DNA of 64,000 nucleotides, taken from Porphyromonas uenonis 60-3 (GTDB lineage Bacteria > Bacteroidota > Bacteroidia > Bacteroidales > Porphyromonadaceae). Numbering within the stretch: position 1 is the first letter of the stretch; each line of letters starts with the position of its first letter. This document shows positions 1 through 9,504 of the stretch, piece after piece. The notes under the pieces were generated by a model. It had not been told where the DNA came from, did not search any database, and saw nothing but the letters and a program-made list of their open reading frames with translations. Where the stretch lies: contig NZ_ACLR01000088.1 in assembly GCF_000174775.1 (NCBI RefSeq), positions 1 through 64,000 on the forward strand. The letters run 5' to 3'. A program made the position numbers and the translations under genes.

Positions 1-38
1 TCTAGCATCTAATCTCTAACGTCTAATCTCTAATTTTG

Positions 39-46
39 TACCTTTG
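39..46 (+). promoter_or_regulatory. Bacteroidetes -7 promoter element, TACCTTTG
   Basis: The octamer TACCTTTG matches the Bacteroidetes -7 consensus TAnnTTTG and lies 88 bases before the transporter start. No clear -33 TTTG is visible. Bases 1-35 before it are degenerate TCTAATCTCTAA strings of the kind seen at several other places in the window. Confidence 0.55.
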
Positions 47-133
47 CGTTAGTATTGGAGCGTTTAGTTTGGATGATGCGCTCCTACGTTGTATGGCTCC
101 TGTGGAGGAGCCTCACTTTACTAAGATACATGT

Positions 134-1813
134 ATGGATAGTCTGCGAGCATTTTTCAACGAGCTCTTCGTCATACCTTCGGTGCCTCAATCGATTATTG
201 TGATCTCACTGGTCTCACTGGTGGGGTTGCTCTTGGCACGCATTCGCATAGCCCGTATCTCTCTCGGGGTGACCTTTGTCTTTTTCGTCGGTATCCTGCT
301 CTCTTACTGGGGTATCACGCTAGAGGCTAGGACGCTAGACTTTGGGATGAACTTCGGGCTGATTCTATTTATCTATGCCCTAGGTCTTCAGGTGGGTCCA
401 GCTTTCTTTCCCTCGCTCAAGAAGGGTGGTATACAAGACAATATAGACTCGCTCCTATTGGTCGTGGTGAATATTGCCTTGGTCGTGGGACTCTTCTACG
501 TCTCTGAGTTGCCTATGAGTGAGTGGGTCGGTATCCTGTCGGGTGCTACGACGAATACGCCTGCCCTAGCAGCAGCGCAGAGTAGCTTGCCGAGTGTCGG
601 GCCTGATGGACAGAGCGTGCTCGCGGAGATGGCGCTGGCGTGTGCGATCACCTACCCCTTTGGTGTGGTAGGGGTCATACTAGCGCTCTACGTACTGGCT
701 CCCTTGGCGAAAAAGCGTGCCAAGAGTCAGTCTGACGAAGAGGAGCATGCAGCTTTCTTTAGCGAGTATGAGGTGAAGAATATGGGGGTCGTGGGCAAGA
801 CGATCTCTGAGATCTCTCGGGTGGCTGAGAGCTCCTTTGTGATTAGTCGCATATGGCGTGATGGCAAGGCTCTGTCTCCCGACTCGTCGACGCAGCTCCT
901 GGAGGGTGATCGCCTGCTGGTCGTTTCGGATGAGCGGGAGGTGCCGAAGCTGGAGCTATTCTTTGGCAAGAAAGTTGAGAAGGACTGGAACCGCTCCGAC
1001 ATTGACTGGGATAGTGTGGACCAAAGCCTTGTCTCTAGGCGCCTTGTCCTCACCCGCAAGGAGTACAACGGTGTGCGCCTCAGTGCCCTACACCTGCGCA
1101 ATGACTACGGGGTCAATGTGACGCGCATCGATCGTGCGGGCATCGAGCTACTCACCTCACCAGACCTGCACCTGCAGCTAGGAGACCGTATGACGGTCGT
1201 GGGGACTAAAGAGGCTACGGATGCAGTTGCAGCCAAGATCGGCAACGAGATCAAGGACTTGGACACGCCCAATCTACTGGGGCTCTTCATCGGTCTCTTT
1301 ATCAGTGTCTTCGTCGGTATGATCCCCTTCTACATCCCTGGTGTGAGCATGCCTATACGACTAGGACTGGCGGGTGGTGGTATCATCATCGGTATCCTGA
1401 TGGGAGCCTTCGGGCCTCGTATGCATGTGACCACTTACATTACCAATAGTGCTAGTCTGCTGATACGACAGCTGGGACTGATCCTCTACCTAGGCTGTCT
1501 GGGACTCTCGTCTGGGGCTGGCTTCTTTGACATCCTGCTGAGTACGCGTGGCTTGGTATGGCTTGGCTATGGTGCCTTGCTGACGGTCTTCCCTATCCTA
1601 CTGATCGGCTGGTATATGCTACGTCGCAAGCGTGGAGACTACGCTACCATGTGCGGTGTGATGTGCGGTAGCATGGCCAATCCGATGGCTCTGGAGGTGG
1701 TCGGTGACCGCCTGAGTGGCAGTAAGCACACGGTTGCTTATGCTACGGTCTACCCGTTGGGGATGTTCGTCCGCATTATCTTAACGCAGCTACTCATCTT
1801 ACTCTTTGTATAG
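134..1813 (+). CDS. AspT/YidE/YbjL-family transporter with two RCK_C domains
   Basis: This is a predicted inner-membrane transporter of the aspartate:alanine exchanger-like family (559 aa, the usual length). About five hydrophobic segments occupy residues 15-200. A soluble part at roughly 205-370 contains two TrkA-C/RCK_C-like domains, each with the pattern of a strand followed by a 'GDRL' or 'GDRM' turn (GDRLLVVSDE, GDRMTVVGT). A second membrane half follows with a glycine-rich stretch and 'CGSMANPMALE' near residue 520. The duplicated membrane halves round regulatory RCK_C domains are the family hallmark. The substrate cannot be told from sequence; acidic amino acids or dicarboxylates are known for relatives. 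The ATG at 134 is used because an earlier ATG at 130 runs into a stop after three codons. The gene ends 3 bases before lptB, so the two are probably co-transcribed. Confidence 0.85.
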   Translation: MDSLRAFFNELFVIPSVPQSIIVISLVSLVGLLLARIRIARISLGVTFVFFVGILLSYWGITLEARTLDFGMNFGLILFIYALGLQVGPAFFPSLKKGGIQDNIDSLLLVVVNIALVVGLFYVSELPMSEWVGILSGATTNTPALAAAQSSLPSVGPDGQSVLAEMALACAITYPFGVVGVILALYVLAPLAKKRAKSQSDEEEHAAFFSEYEVKNMGVVGKTISEISRVAESSFVISRIWRDGKALSPDSSTQLLEGDRLLVVSDEREVPKLELFFGKKVEKDWNRSDIDWDSVDQSLVSRRLVLTRKEYNGVRLSALHLRNDYGVNVTRIDRAGIELLTSPDLHLQLGDRMTVVGTKEATDAVAAKIGNEIKDLDTPNLLGLFIGLFISVFVGMIPFYIPGVSMPIRLGLAGGGIIIGILMGAFGPRMHVTTYITNSASLLIRQLGLILYLGCLGLSSGAGFFDILLSTRGLVWLGYGALLTVFPILLIGWYMLRRKRGDYATMCGVMCGSMANPMALEVVGDRLSGSKHTVAYATVYPLGMFVRIILTQLLILLFV

Positions 1814-1816
1814 CTT

Positions 1817-2620
1817 ATGACTGAGACTATAGATACCACAGAGGCACTCTCTCCTGATCGCCACAAAGGTGAGACGGGACTCTTGCGTACGGAGCATCTG
1901 GTGAAGCGCTACCGCAGTCGTACGGTGGTCAATGATGTCTCTATTGAGCTACGCCAAGGAGAGATCGTCGGACTACTCGGTCCTAATGGTGCGGGCAAGA
2001 CGACGACTTTCTACATGACAGTGGGGCTGGTCGTGCCGAATGGAGGAAAGATATACCTCAATGAGCAGGACATCACGAAGCTCCCAGTCTACCAGCGGGC
2101 CCGCCTCGGCATCGGCTATCTAGCGCAGGAGGCTTCGGTCTTTAGAAAGCTCTCGGTAGAGGACAATATCAAGGCGGTGCTAGAGATGACACCACTCACG
2201 CCAGAGCAGCAACAAGAGCGACTGGAGATGCTGATCGCGGAGTTTGGTCTGCACAAGGTACGCACCAATCAGGGCAATAGGCTCTCGGGAGGTGAGCGTC
2301 GACGTGTCGAGATAGCTCGCTGTCTTGCCATCGATCCGAAGTTTATCATGCTGGACGAGCCCTTCGCTGGTGTCGACCCGATTGCTGTGCAGGACATACA
2401 GTCTATCGTGGCTAAGCTCAAGCAGCGCAACATCGGCATCCTGATCACGGATCACAATGTCAATGAGACGCTTAGTATCACGGATCGCGCCTACCTACTC
2501 TTCGAGGGTAAGGTGCTCTTTCAGGGTACGGCCGAACAGCTTGCAGACAACGCTCTCGTGCGTGAGAAGTACCTCGGACGCGACTTCGTCTTGCGTCGTA
2601 AGAGCTTCGTAGATCTGTAG
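1817..2620 (+). CDS. lptB: LptB, ATPase of the lipopolysaccharide export ABC transporter
   Basis: This is the cytoplasmic ATPase that powers LptB2FG, which lifts lipopolysaccharide out of the inner membrane onto the Lpt bridge. The 267-aa protein shows the Walker A motif GPNGAGKTT, the signature [13 protein letters not shown], Walker [14 protein letters not shown], and the H-loop in [10 protein letters not shown]. The Q-loop region and '[21 protein letters not shown]' are typical of LptB rather than of other ATPases. An N-terminal extension of about 22 residues precedes the conserved core ([11 protein letters not shown]). The gene follows the transporter with a 3-base gap. No lptF/G genes are nearby, which is usual in Bacteroidetes. 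Identification is firm. Confidence 0.93.
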   Translation: MTETIDTTEALSPDRHKGETGLLRTEHLVKRYRSRTVVNDVSIELRQGEIVGLLGPNGAGKTTTFYMTVGLVVPNGGKIYLNEQDITKLPVYQRARLGIGYLAQEASVFRKLSVEDNIKAVLEMTPLTPEQQQERLEMLIAEFGLHKVRTNQGNRLSGGERRRVEIARCLAIDPKFIMLDEPFAGVDPIAVQDIQSIVAKLKQRNIGILITDHNVNETLSITDRAYLLFEGKVLFQGTAEQLADNALVREKYLGRDFVLRRKSFVDL

Positions 2621-2629
2621 CCTTTGGCG

Positions 2630-2650
2630 CTATTGTCGTGAGGACAATAG
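2630..2650 (+). terminator. Weak hairpin after lptB
   Basis: CTATTGTC, a five-base loop, then GACAATAG form an 8-bp perfect stem 10 bases after the lptB stop. There is no T tract, so termination is only a suggestion. Confidence 0.35.
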
Positions 2651-2682
2651 GCTTAGGTGACGCTCTATTGAAGAGAAATTTT

Positions 2683-2690
2683 TATCTTTG
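2683..2690 (+). promoter_or_regulatory. Promoter -7 element for mutAB, TATCTTTG
   Basis: TATCTTTG matches the Bacteroidetes -7 consensus and lies 100 bases before mutA, giving a leader of about 95 bases. I see no good -33 partner. Confidence 0.55.
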
Positions 2691-2790
2691 CGGATAGCAA
2701 CACGGTCGACTAGCTTCTATCGGATAGGAGAGAGTCCTCATTGTTGCACCTTTTGCGTAATCAATTCACACAACACACACATAATACGAT

Positions 2791-4662
2791 ATGGCAAATA
2801 AAAGAGAACGGCTCTTTGGGGACTTTCCTCCCGTAAGCAAAGAGCAGTGGCTGGAGAAGGTCACGGTCGATCTCAAGGGTGCCTCCTTTGACAAGCGGCT
2901 CGTATGGCGTACGCCCGAAGGCTTTAGTCTACAGCCTATGTACAGACGCGAAGACATCGCTCAATATGCCTCACGTCTGGCACTACCTGGTGAGTATCCC
3001 TACGTGCGATCGACGAAGCTAGACAATGAGTGGCTCGTCCGCCAAGACATCAAGGTTTCGGATCCCGCTGAGGCAAATGCTAAGGCTCTAGATATACTCA
3101 ACAAGGGGGTCACTTCCCTAGGATTTAAGATCTCTAAGACGATACTCTCTGCTGAGACGCTGGAGACACTCTTCAAGGGAATAGACCTGACGGCTGTAGA
3201 GATCAATCTCTCAACCTGCATCTCTCGTACGGTCGAGCTGGCAGAGCTCTTCGTCGCTTACGTACAGAAGCATAAGGTCAATGGCGCAGCCGTAAGGGGC
3301 GCTATCGAGTACAACCCCTTCAAGATGGAACTGATGAAGGGTATGGTCAATGCACAGCGCTACGATATCCTAGAGCAACTCTACAACATTGCCAAGCCTA
3401 TTCCACAGATACGCCTTTACATCGTAGAAGCGTCTATGCTGAGCAACGCTGGTGCGGGCATCGTCAAGGAGCTCGCCTACGCTCTCGCTTGGGGTGCGGA
3501 AGTGCTCGACCAGATGGTGGCTCGTGGGCACAAGGTCGAGGAGATAGCTCGGAGGATCAAGTTCCACTTCGGCATTAGCTCAAACTACTTCCTCGAGATG
3601 GCGAAGTTTCGTGCAGCTCGCTGGCTATGGGCCGAGATCATCGGGGCGCATGGCGACCAGTACAAGAGCGATGCGGCTAAGATTTGCCAGCACGCTACCA
3701 CTTCGCAGTGGAATATGACCATCTACGATGCTTATGTCAACCTACTCCGCTCGCAGACGGAGACGATGTCGGCAGCCTTGGGCGGTGTTGACTCGATTAC
3801 GGTGCTACCGTTCAACATTACTTACGAGGAGAGCAACGACTTCTCCGAGCGTATCGCTCGCAATCAGCAGCTCCTGCTGAGCGAGGAGAGCCACTTCGAC
3901 AAGGTGGTTGACCCCGCTGCGGGTTCTTACTACATAGAGACCTTGACCAATGTGATTGCCGAGCAAGCTTGGCAGCTCTTTGGTGAGATCAGCGCTAGCG
4001 AGGGTGGCTTCGAGAGCTTTGTCACCACGGGCGCTCTACAGCGTGACCTCCAGGAGACCAATACGCAGCGCCACGGAGCTGTAGCAAAGCGTAAGGAGAC
4101 GCTACTGGGTACTAACGAATTTCCAAACTTCACGGAGACAGCTCACGAGAAGCTCGCGACACCCGCTGTCATCACCTCAGGATGTGGCTGCTCTGCTGGT
4201 GAAAAGCAGGAGGGACTACAGCCACTCAACTTCGACCGTGGTGCTAATGAGTTTGAGACGCTCCGCTTGACGACGGAGCGTGGCAAGCAGCCTGTCGTCT
4301 TCATGCTGACGATCGGCAATCTAGCGATGAGACTCGCTCGCTCACAGTTCTCGGGCAACTTCTTCGGTTGCGCTGGCTACAAGCTCATTGACAACCTGGG
4401 CTTCGAAACAGTCCAAGAGGGTATCGACGCAGCTGTCGCAGCTAAGGCAGACATTGTGGTGCTCTGCTCTAGCGATGACGAGTACGAGACCTTCGCTCCT
4501 GAGGCGTTCCGACTACTCGACGGCAGAGCGCAATTTGTCGTAGCGGGCAATCCTGCCTGCACGGAGCAACTACAGGCTCTCGGCATCGAGCACTTCATCC
4601 ATGTCCGTAGCAACGTGCTGGAGACGCTGCAACACTTCAACAAGATCTTCGGACTAGCGTAG
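2791..4662 (+). CDS. mutA: Methylmalonyl-CoA mutase small (beta) subunit
   Basis: This is the non-catalytic partner of the adenosylcobalamin enzyme that interconverts succinyl-CoA and methylmalonyl-CoA, used in this group to make propionate. The 623-aa length fits the bacterial small subunit. It carries the mutase TIM-barrel fold (for example 'HFGISSNYFLEMAKFRAARWLWAEI' and 'DPAAGSYYIETLT'). Its C-terminal Rossmann-like domain (from about residue 495) lacks the cobalamin-binding DxHxxG motif, as expected for the beta subunit. An unusual Cys-rich spacer, SGCGCSAGE, precedes that domain near residue 466. It sits 24 bases before mutB in the same operon. Identification is firm. Confidence 0.94.
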   Translation: MANKRERLFGDFPPVSKEQWLEKVTVDLKGASFDKRLVWRTPEGFSLQPMYRREDIAQYASRLALPGEYPYVRSTKLDNEWLVRQDIKVSDPAEANAKALDILNKGVTSLGFKISKTILSAETLETLFKGIDLTAVEINLSTCISRTVELAELFVAYVQKHKVNGAAVRGAIEYNPFKMELMKGMVNAQRYDILEQLYNIAKPIPQIRLYIVEASMLSNAGAGIVKELAYALAWGAEVLDQMVARGHKVEEIARRIKFHFGISSNYFLEMAKFRAARWLWAEIIGAHGDQYKSDAAKICQHATTSQWNMTIYDAYVNLLRSQTETMSAALGGVDSITVLPFNITYEESNDFSERIARNQQLLLSEESHFDKVVDPAAGSYYIETLTNVIAEQAWQLFGEISASEGGFESFVTTGALQRDLQETNTQRHGAVAKRKETLLGTNEFPNFTETAHEKLATPAVITSGCGCSAGEKQEGLQPLNFDRGANEFETLRLTTERGKQPVVFMLTIGNLAMRLARSQFSGNFFGCAGYKLIDNLGFETVQEGIDAAVAAKADIVVLCSSDDEYETFAPEAFRLLDGRAQFVVAGNPACTEQLQALGIEHFIHVRSNVLETLQHFNKIFGLA

Positions 4663-4686
4663 TAACCCTCTAAGTAACACACACAA

Positions 4687-6843
4687 ATGACAAAGCCATT
4701 ATATAAAGAGATTGACCTGAGTCACTCTCAGTTTGGACGCACCGATGCCACTAAGTGGGGCAAGGAGCATGCGCTCGAGGCGAACTGGACGACGCCTGAG
4801 CAGATCAAAGTCAAGCCTGTCTACACGGCTGACGATATAGAGGGTCTAGAGCATCTCGACTACGTGTCGGGGTTGCCTCCTTTCCTTCGTGGCCCATACA
4901 GCTTGATGTACCCGTTCCGTCCGTGGACGATACGTCAGTACGCAGGCTTCTCGACGGCAGAGGAGAGTAACGCATTCTATCGTCGTAACCTGGCGAGTGG
5001 TCAGAAGGGACTATCGGTCGCTTTCGACCTCCCGACACACCGAGGCTACGACGCCGACCACCCACGTGTCGTGGGCGATGTGGGCAAGGCGGGTGTCTCT
5101 ATCTGCTCGCTGGAGGATATGAAGGTACTCTTCGACGGTATACCCCTAGCCAAGATGTCTGTCTCCATGACAATGAATGGGGCGGTACTACCAGTCCTCG
5201 CTTTCTACATCAATGCGGGTCTAGAGCAAGGCGCTAAGCTCGAGGAGATGGCGGGCACCATTCAGAACGATATCCTCAAGGAGTTCATGGTGCGCAACAC
5301 ATATATCTATCCGCCCGAATTCTCAATGAAGATCATCGCCGACATCTTTGAGTACACCTCTCAGAAGATGCCGAAGTTCAACTCTATCTCCATCTCAGGC
5401 TATCACATGCAGGAGGCAGGCGCCACAGCCGACATAGAGATAGCCTTCACCATCGCTGACGGTATCGAGTACCTCCGCGCTGGTATCAATGCTGGTATCC
5501 CTGTGGACAAGTTTGCGCCACGTCTCTCCTTCTTCTGGGGCATCGGCGTCAACCACTTCATGGAGATTGCTAAGATGCGTGCTGCACGTATGCTTTGGGC
5601 TAAGGTGGTCAAGAGCTTTGGCGCTGAGAATCCTAAGTCGCTCATGCTCCGTACGCACTGCCAGACCTCTGGATGGTCGCTCACCGAGCAGGATCCCTAC
5701 AACAACGTCGGGCGTACCTGTATCGAAGCTATGGCTGCCGCTCTCGGACACACGCAGTCGCTACACACCAACGCGCTCGATGAGGCGATCGCCTTGCCGA
5801 CCGACTTCTCGGCTCGTATCGCTCGTAATACGCAGATCTACATTCAGAAGGAGACGCAGGTCTGCCGCTCTATCGATCCATGGGGAGGCTCCTATTATAT
5901 AGAGTCGCTCACCGACGAGATCGCACACAGAGCGTGGGAGCACATTCAGGAGGTTGAGAAGATAGGTGGTATGGCCAAGGCTATCGAGACTGGCCTTCCC
6001 AAGATGCGTATCGAGGAGGCAGCCGCACGTACGCAGGCCCGCATCGACTCCAACCAGCAGGTCATCATCGGTATCAATAAGTACCGCCTAGAGCACGAGG
6101 ATCCGATTGAAATCCTAGAGATCGACAACACCTCCGTGCGTCAGAGCCAGATAGCTCGTCTCAAGGAGCTCCGTGCCAATCGCGATGAGCAAGCCGTACA
6201 GGCAGCTCTCAAGGAGATCACCGAGTGTGTACGTACCAAGCAGGGCAACCTTCTCGAGCTAGCTGTCAAAGCAGCTGGTCTACGTGCCTCGCTAGGCGAA
6301 ATATCCGACGCTTGCGAAGCAGTCGTCGGACGATACAGTGCAGTAATTAGAACGATCAGTGGCGTGTATTCAAAAGAGTCAGGACACGACAAGCAGCTGG
6401 AGTATGCCAAGCAACTTGCCGCAGAGTTTGCAGAGCGTGAGGGGCGTCAGCCTCGTATTATGATTGCCAAGATGGGACAAGACGGTCACGACCGTGGGGC
6501 TAAGGTTGTAGCCACTGGCTACGCCGACTGCGGTTTTGACGTCGATATGGGTCCTCTCTTCCAGACTCCTGAGGAGAGCGCTCGTCAGGCTGTCGAGAAC
6601 GACGTCAACATCCTTGGCGTCAGCTCGCTGGCAGCAGGACACAAGACGCTTATCCCACAGGTCATCGAGGAGCTACGCAAGCTCGGTCGCCCCGACATCA
6701 TCGTCACCGCTGGCGGTGTCATCCCAGCTCAGGACTACGACTTCCTCTACAAAGCAGGCGTGGCAGCTATCTTCGGACCAGGTACACCTGTCGCCTACTC
6801 AGCTGCCAAGTGTCTCGAGATACTTCTCGGCAAGGAGGCGTAG
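4687..6843 (+). CDS. mutB: Methylmalonyl-CoA mutase large (alpha) subunit
   Basis: This is the catalytic subunit of the cobalamin-dependent mutase (718 aa, normal length). The barrel domain includes the substrate-binding region '[18 protein letters not shown]', the '[18 protein letters not shown]' signature near residue 235, and '[15 protein letters not shown]' near 398. The C-terminal cobalamin-binding domain begins near residue 590 and has the base-off/His-on motif DGHDRG at about 599-604, followed by '[12 protein letters not shown]' and the terminal 'GGVIP...GPGT' elements. With mutA it forms the heterodimer that feeds the propionate branch from succinyl-CoA. No epimerase or decarboxylase genes are adjacent. 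Confidence 0.96.
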   Translation: MTKPLYKEIDLSHSQFGRTDATKWGKEHALEANWTTPEQIKVKPVYTADDIEGLEHLDYVSGLPPFLRGPYSLMYPFRPWTIRQYAGFSTAEESNAFYRRNLASGQKGLSVAFDLPTHRGYDADHPRVVGDVGKAGVSICSLEDMKVLFDGIPLAKMSVSMTMNGAVLPVLAFYINAGLEQGAKLEEMAGTIQNDILKEFMVRNTYIYPPEFSMKIIADIFEYTSQKMPKFNSISISGYHMQEAGATADIEIAFTIADGIEYLRAGINAGIPVDKFAPRLSFFWGIGVNHFMEIAKMRAARMLWAKVVKSFGAENPKSLMLRTHCQTSGWSLTEQDPYNNVGRTCIEAMAAALGHTQSLHTNALDEAIALPTDFSARIARNTQIYIQKETQVCRSIDPWGGSYYIESLTDEIAHRAWEHIQEVEKIGGMAKAIETGLPKMRIEEAAARTQARIDSNQQVIIGINKYRLEHEDPIEILEIDNTSVRQSQIARLKELRANRDEQAVQAALKEITECVRTKQGNLLELAVKAAGLRASLGEISDACEAVVGRYSAVIRTISGVYSKESGHDKQLEYAKQLAAEFAEREGRQPRIMIAKMGQDGHDRGAKVVATGYADCGFDVDMGPLFQTPEESARQAVENDVNILGVSSLAAGHKTLIPQVIEELRKLGRPDIIVTAGGVIPAQDYDFLYKAGVAAIFGPGTPVAYSAAKCLEILLGKEA

Positions 6844-6901
6844 CTCAGCCAGCTAGTCACAACGCGAGACTAAGGCATCGCCACTAGTCTCCCCAATATA
6901 A

Positions 6902-6941
6902 GGAGAGCGAGTCTGTTCGTCACTGAGCAGACCCGCTCTCT
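6902..6941. terminator. Bidirectional hairpin between convergent mutB and lpxB
   Basis: GGAGAGCGAGTCTG pairs with CAGACCCGCTCTCT round a 12-base loop, with one mismatch. It lies between the ends of two convergent genes, 58 bases after mutB and 48 before the lpxB stop, and could end transcription from both sides. The T tract is poor. Confidence 0.6.
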
Positions 6942-6988
6942 GTGTTGATACTGTCGCAGCAAACTCTAGACAAAGCGACTAAGTAGGA

Positions 6989-8140
6989 TCAGTCTTCGGT
7001 AGTCCAGCGGGTCGGCTCCCACTGCGTCGTGAGTGCGTGGTAGATGGTCTCGGCTGCTACTTGCGAAGCGACACGTGACGGGTCTAGTCGCAGACGAATC
7101 TCGTCGTAGTGCGCTTGCTGCAGCTGATAGGCCGAGCCTTCACGCTCTAGGAGCGGGGAGAGCGCCTGAGCAAGTCGCCGTGGTGTCACCTTGTCGCCTA
7201 GTAGCTCCTCGACGACGGGACACTCTGCGATCAGGTTCACCAAAGAGAAGTAACGGATCGGCAGTAGATGGTCAAAAGCCCAGCGCGCTAAGCGACCTGC
7301 AGGGAGCCGATAGGCGACCACCTGTGGAGTACCTATGAGCGCCGTCTCGAGCGTTGCCGTCCCTGAGGTGACGAGCGCTGCGGAGGCGCCAGCCAATAGC
7401 GGTAGCGTCTCGTTGGTGACCAGCTCTATGCGCTCATTTATATAAGGAGTGTAGTGCGCTCGGTCAATGCTCGGCGCTCCTGCGATGACTGCTCGCCAGG
7501 GCGCTGGCAGGAGGTCGATCGCTTGGCACATGATCGGCAGGTTGCGCGCTATCTCCGCTTCGCGGCTCCCTGGGAGGAGCGCTATGTAAGGTCGTACCGT
7601 GTCGCATAGCTTAGCATTGCTCGCCAGTAGCTCGCCCACGCTCTGTATACTCGGGTTGCCCACGTAGCGAGCAAGGACACCACGCTGCGAGAGATAGTCC
7701 GCCTCAAAGGGAAGGATCGTCAAGCAGAGATCCGTGTAACTCCTAAGCTGCTTGATACGCCGTCGACGCGATGCCCACACCTTAGGCGGTATGTAGTAAA
7801 CCACAGGCACCCCGTGACGATGCGCCATCGGGAGCGTGTAGCGCAGGTTAAAGCCTCCGTAGTCGATCGGGATCACCACGTCAGGAGGATTCGAAGTCAT
7901 CTCCTCCCGCAAGAGTTGTGCTGCGTGACTTATCTTGCGCATACTACGCAGTACGCTTGTGAAGCCCATGACCGCTATCTCACGATAGTGGTAAAGCGGA
8001 GCGACACCCGCCTGCTGCGCCATCTTGTCCCCGCCAATAAAGGCAAAAGCGGCCTCCGTATCGACCGCTTTTAGTGAGGCGATGAGCCGTGCACCATGCT
8101 CATCGCCAGAAGCTTCGCCAGCTATGAGCAGATATTTCAT
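6989..8140 (-). CDS. lpxB: Lipid-A-disaccharide synthase
   Basis: LpxB (glycosyltransferase family 19) joins UDP-2,3-diacylglucosamine and lipid X to form the lipid A disaccharide at the inner face of the cytoplasmic membrane. The 383-aa protein has the family N-terminus 'LLIAGEASGDEHGARLI', the 'VVIPIDYGGFNLR' segment, 'YYIPPKVWASRRRRIKQL', 'LLPGSREAEI' and the C-terminal donor-site stretch 'LVTSGTATLETALIGTPQVVAYR'. Length is normal. It lies 21 bases downstream of surE on the same strand. Identification is firm. Confidence 0.95.
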   Translation of the reverse strand: MKYLLIAGEASGDEHGARLIASLKAVDTEAAFAFIGGDKMAQQAGVAPLYHYREIAVMGFTSVLRSMRKISHAAQLLREEMTSNPPDVVIPIDYGGFNLRYTLPMAHRHGVPVVYYIPPKVWASRRRRIKQLRSYTDLCLTILPFEADYLSQRGVLARYVGNPSIQSVGELLASNAKLCDTVRPYIALLPGSREAEIARNLPIMCQAIDLLPAPWRAVIAGAPSIDRAHYTPYINERIELVTNETLPLLAGASAALVTSGTATLETALIGTPQVVAYRLPAGRLARWAFDHLLPIRYFSLVNLIAECPVVEELLGDKVTPRRLAQALSPLLEREGSAYQLQQAHYDEIRLRLDPSRVASQVAAETIYHALTTQWEPTRWTTED

Positions 8141-8161
8141 AGCTTACATGAGAGGCTTACG

Positions 8162-8926
8162 CTAGAGCTGTAGAGGCCACTCCTTAGTAGCCCGCTCTAG
8201 GAAGGGGTGATCCGTCATATCGATCTGTAGAGGCGCTATCGTAGCGTAGCCCTCGACGAGCCAGTAGTGATCCGTCCCCGTACGGTGATCAGGATCCACC
8301 TGGTCGCCCTGCATCCAGTAGACAGGCGTGCCGTGAGGCGTCTCCGACCGCATGTATTCATTGACGAAGCGTCCCGTCCCTTGGGGAGCCCACTTGATCC
8401 CCTTGGCGGGAGCCTTCGGGAAGTTCACATTGAGCATCGTCGTGCGAGGTAGTCCATGCTCCATCACCTGCGGGATAAATTGCTTGGCAAAGGCACACAC
8501 CTCGCTAAAGTCACACTTGTCGCTGTGGTCAGCAAGCGAAAAAGCGACCGCAGGTATACGAGCTATGGCAGCCTCTATGGCAGCGCCCGCCGTACCTGAG
8601 TAGATCGCGCAGATGCCATCGTTGCGCCCATGGTTAATCCCCGACACCACAAGGTCAGGAAGCGTAGTCGCAAAGATCGTGTTCAGTGCCAGCTTGACAC
8701 AGTCCACAGGCGTTCCCGAGCAACTGTACAGTTGATAGGGTAGCTGCTCGCTCTCCTCCATAAGGGTGATCCGTAGTGGCGTACGGGAGGTAATCTGCGA
8801 GGAGGCTCCCGAGCGGGGCTCCGTGGGAGCGACGACCGTGACCGTCGCTATCTGGGCGAGCGTCTCTGCCAGTTCACGGATACCCTGTGCGTGGACGCCA
8901 TCATCGTTAGTTAGTAGTATCTTCAT
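8162..8926 (-). CDS. surE: 5'-nucleotidase SurE
   Basis: SurE is a metal-dependent nucleoside 5'/3'-monophosphate phosphatase linked to survival under stress. The 254-aa protein begins with the diagnostic 'MKILLTNDDGVHAQGI', whose DD pair binds metal. It also has the 'RSGASSQIT' phosphate loop, 'SGTPVDCVKLAL' and 'VVSGINHGRNDG', whose Asn is a metal ligand. The order surE-lpxB is common in Bacteroidetes. The gene starts 32 bases after the FKBP gene ends. Confidence 0.95.
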   Translation of the reverse strand: MKILLTNDDGVHAQGIRELAETLAQIATVTVVAPTEPRSGASSQITSRTPLRITLMEESEQLPYQLYSCSGTPVDCVKLALNTIFATTLPDLVVSGINHGRNDGICAIYSGTAGAAIEAAIARIPAVAFSLADHSDKCDFSEVCAFAKQFIPQVMEHGLPRTTMLNVNFPKAPAKGIKWAPQGTGRFVNEYMRSETPHGTPVYWMQGDQVDPDHRTGTDHYWLVEGYATIAPLQIDMTDHPFLERATKEWPLQL

Positions 8927-8958
8927 AGGTTAGATTTAAGGTTGATAGTAGGACAAGT

Positions 8959-9504
8959 TTATTCGTGAGCCTCCGCTGCGCGCTGGGTCTCGGGGATGAT
9001 CTCCTCGAGCTTGACGCGAAACTTTAGCGCTGAGTAAGGACTGATCTCTTCAGTCCTTCTCTCGCCATAGGCTAAGTACCAGGGGATGATAATCTCCGCC
9101 TCGTCGCCTACGACCATCTGCTGGAGGCCGATGCGGGCTCCCTCCACGAGCTGTTTCTTCGGACCACGGTTGATCGTAAACTCAGCTGAACGCTCCGAGC
9201 CGTAGTTACCATCCACGACCTTATTCCCCACGAGCATGCGCATCTCGTAGTGGCACTTGATGCGAGAGGTCTCGATGGGGTACTCCTTACCCTCGCCATG
9301 GGCGAGCCACTTCATGTAGACATAGGCTGAGGAGCCTGGGATAGAGGCTTTCTTATAGTCCTCTTTTGAGGCGTACTCTTTGAAAGAGCTCTCATTGTTA
9401 ATGCGCCACTGAGTCGTGGCATCGATAGGGTCTTCGCAAGATGCTAAGAGAAGTAGAGAGAGCAGCATGACTAGGGAAGCCTTGAGGGATATACTATATT
9501 TCAT
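8959..9504 (-). CDS. FKBP-type peptidyl-prolyl isomerase lipoprotein
   Basis: This 181-aa protein begins with a lipoprotein signal peptide ending in LLLASC (lipobox Cys at residue 20), so it is probably anchored in a membrane facing the periplasm. The C-terminal half is an FKBP-like domain: 'FTINRGPKKQLVEGARIGLQQM', 'DEAEIIIPWYLAYGER' and 'LKFRVKLEEI'. It would speed proline cis-trans isomerisation or act as a chaperone during envelope protein folding. The ATG at 9504 is chosen because it directly precedes the signal peptide; longer reading would run far into glyS in another frame. The start overlaps the end of glyS by 11 bases, so the two are translationally linked. Confidence 0.85.
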   Translation of the reverse strand: MKYSISLKASLVMLLSLLLLASCEDPIDATTQWRINNESSFKEYASKEDYKKASIPGSSAYVYMKWLAHGEGKEYPIETSRIKCHYEMRMLVGNKVVDGNYGSERSAEFTINRGPKKQLVEGARIGLQQMVVGDEAEIIIPWYLAYGERRTEEISPYSALKFRVKLEEIIPETQRAAEAHE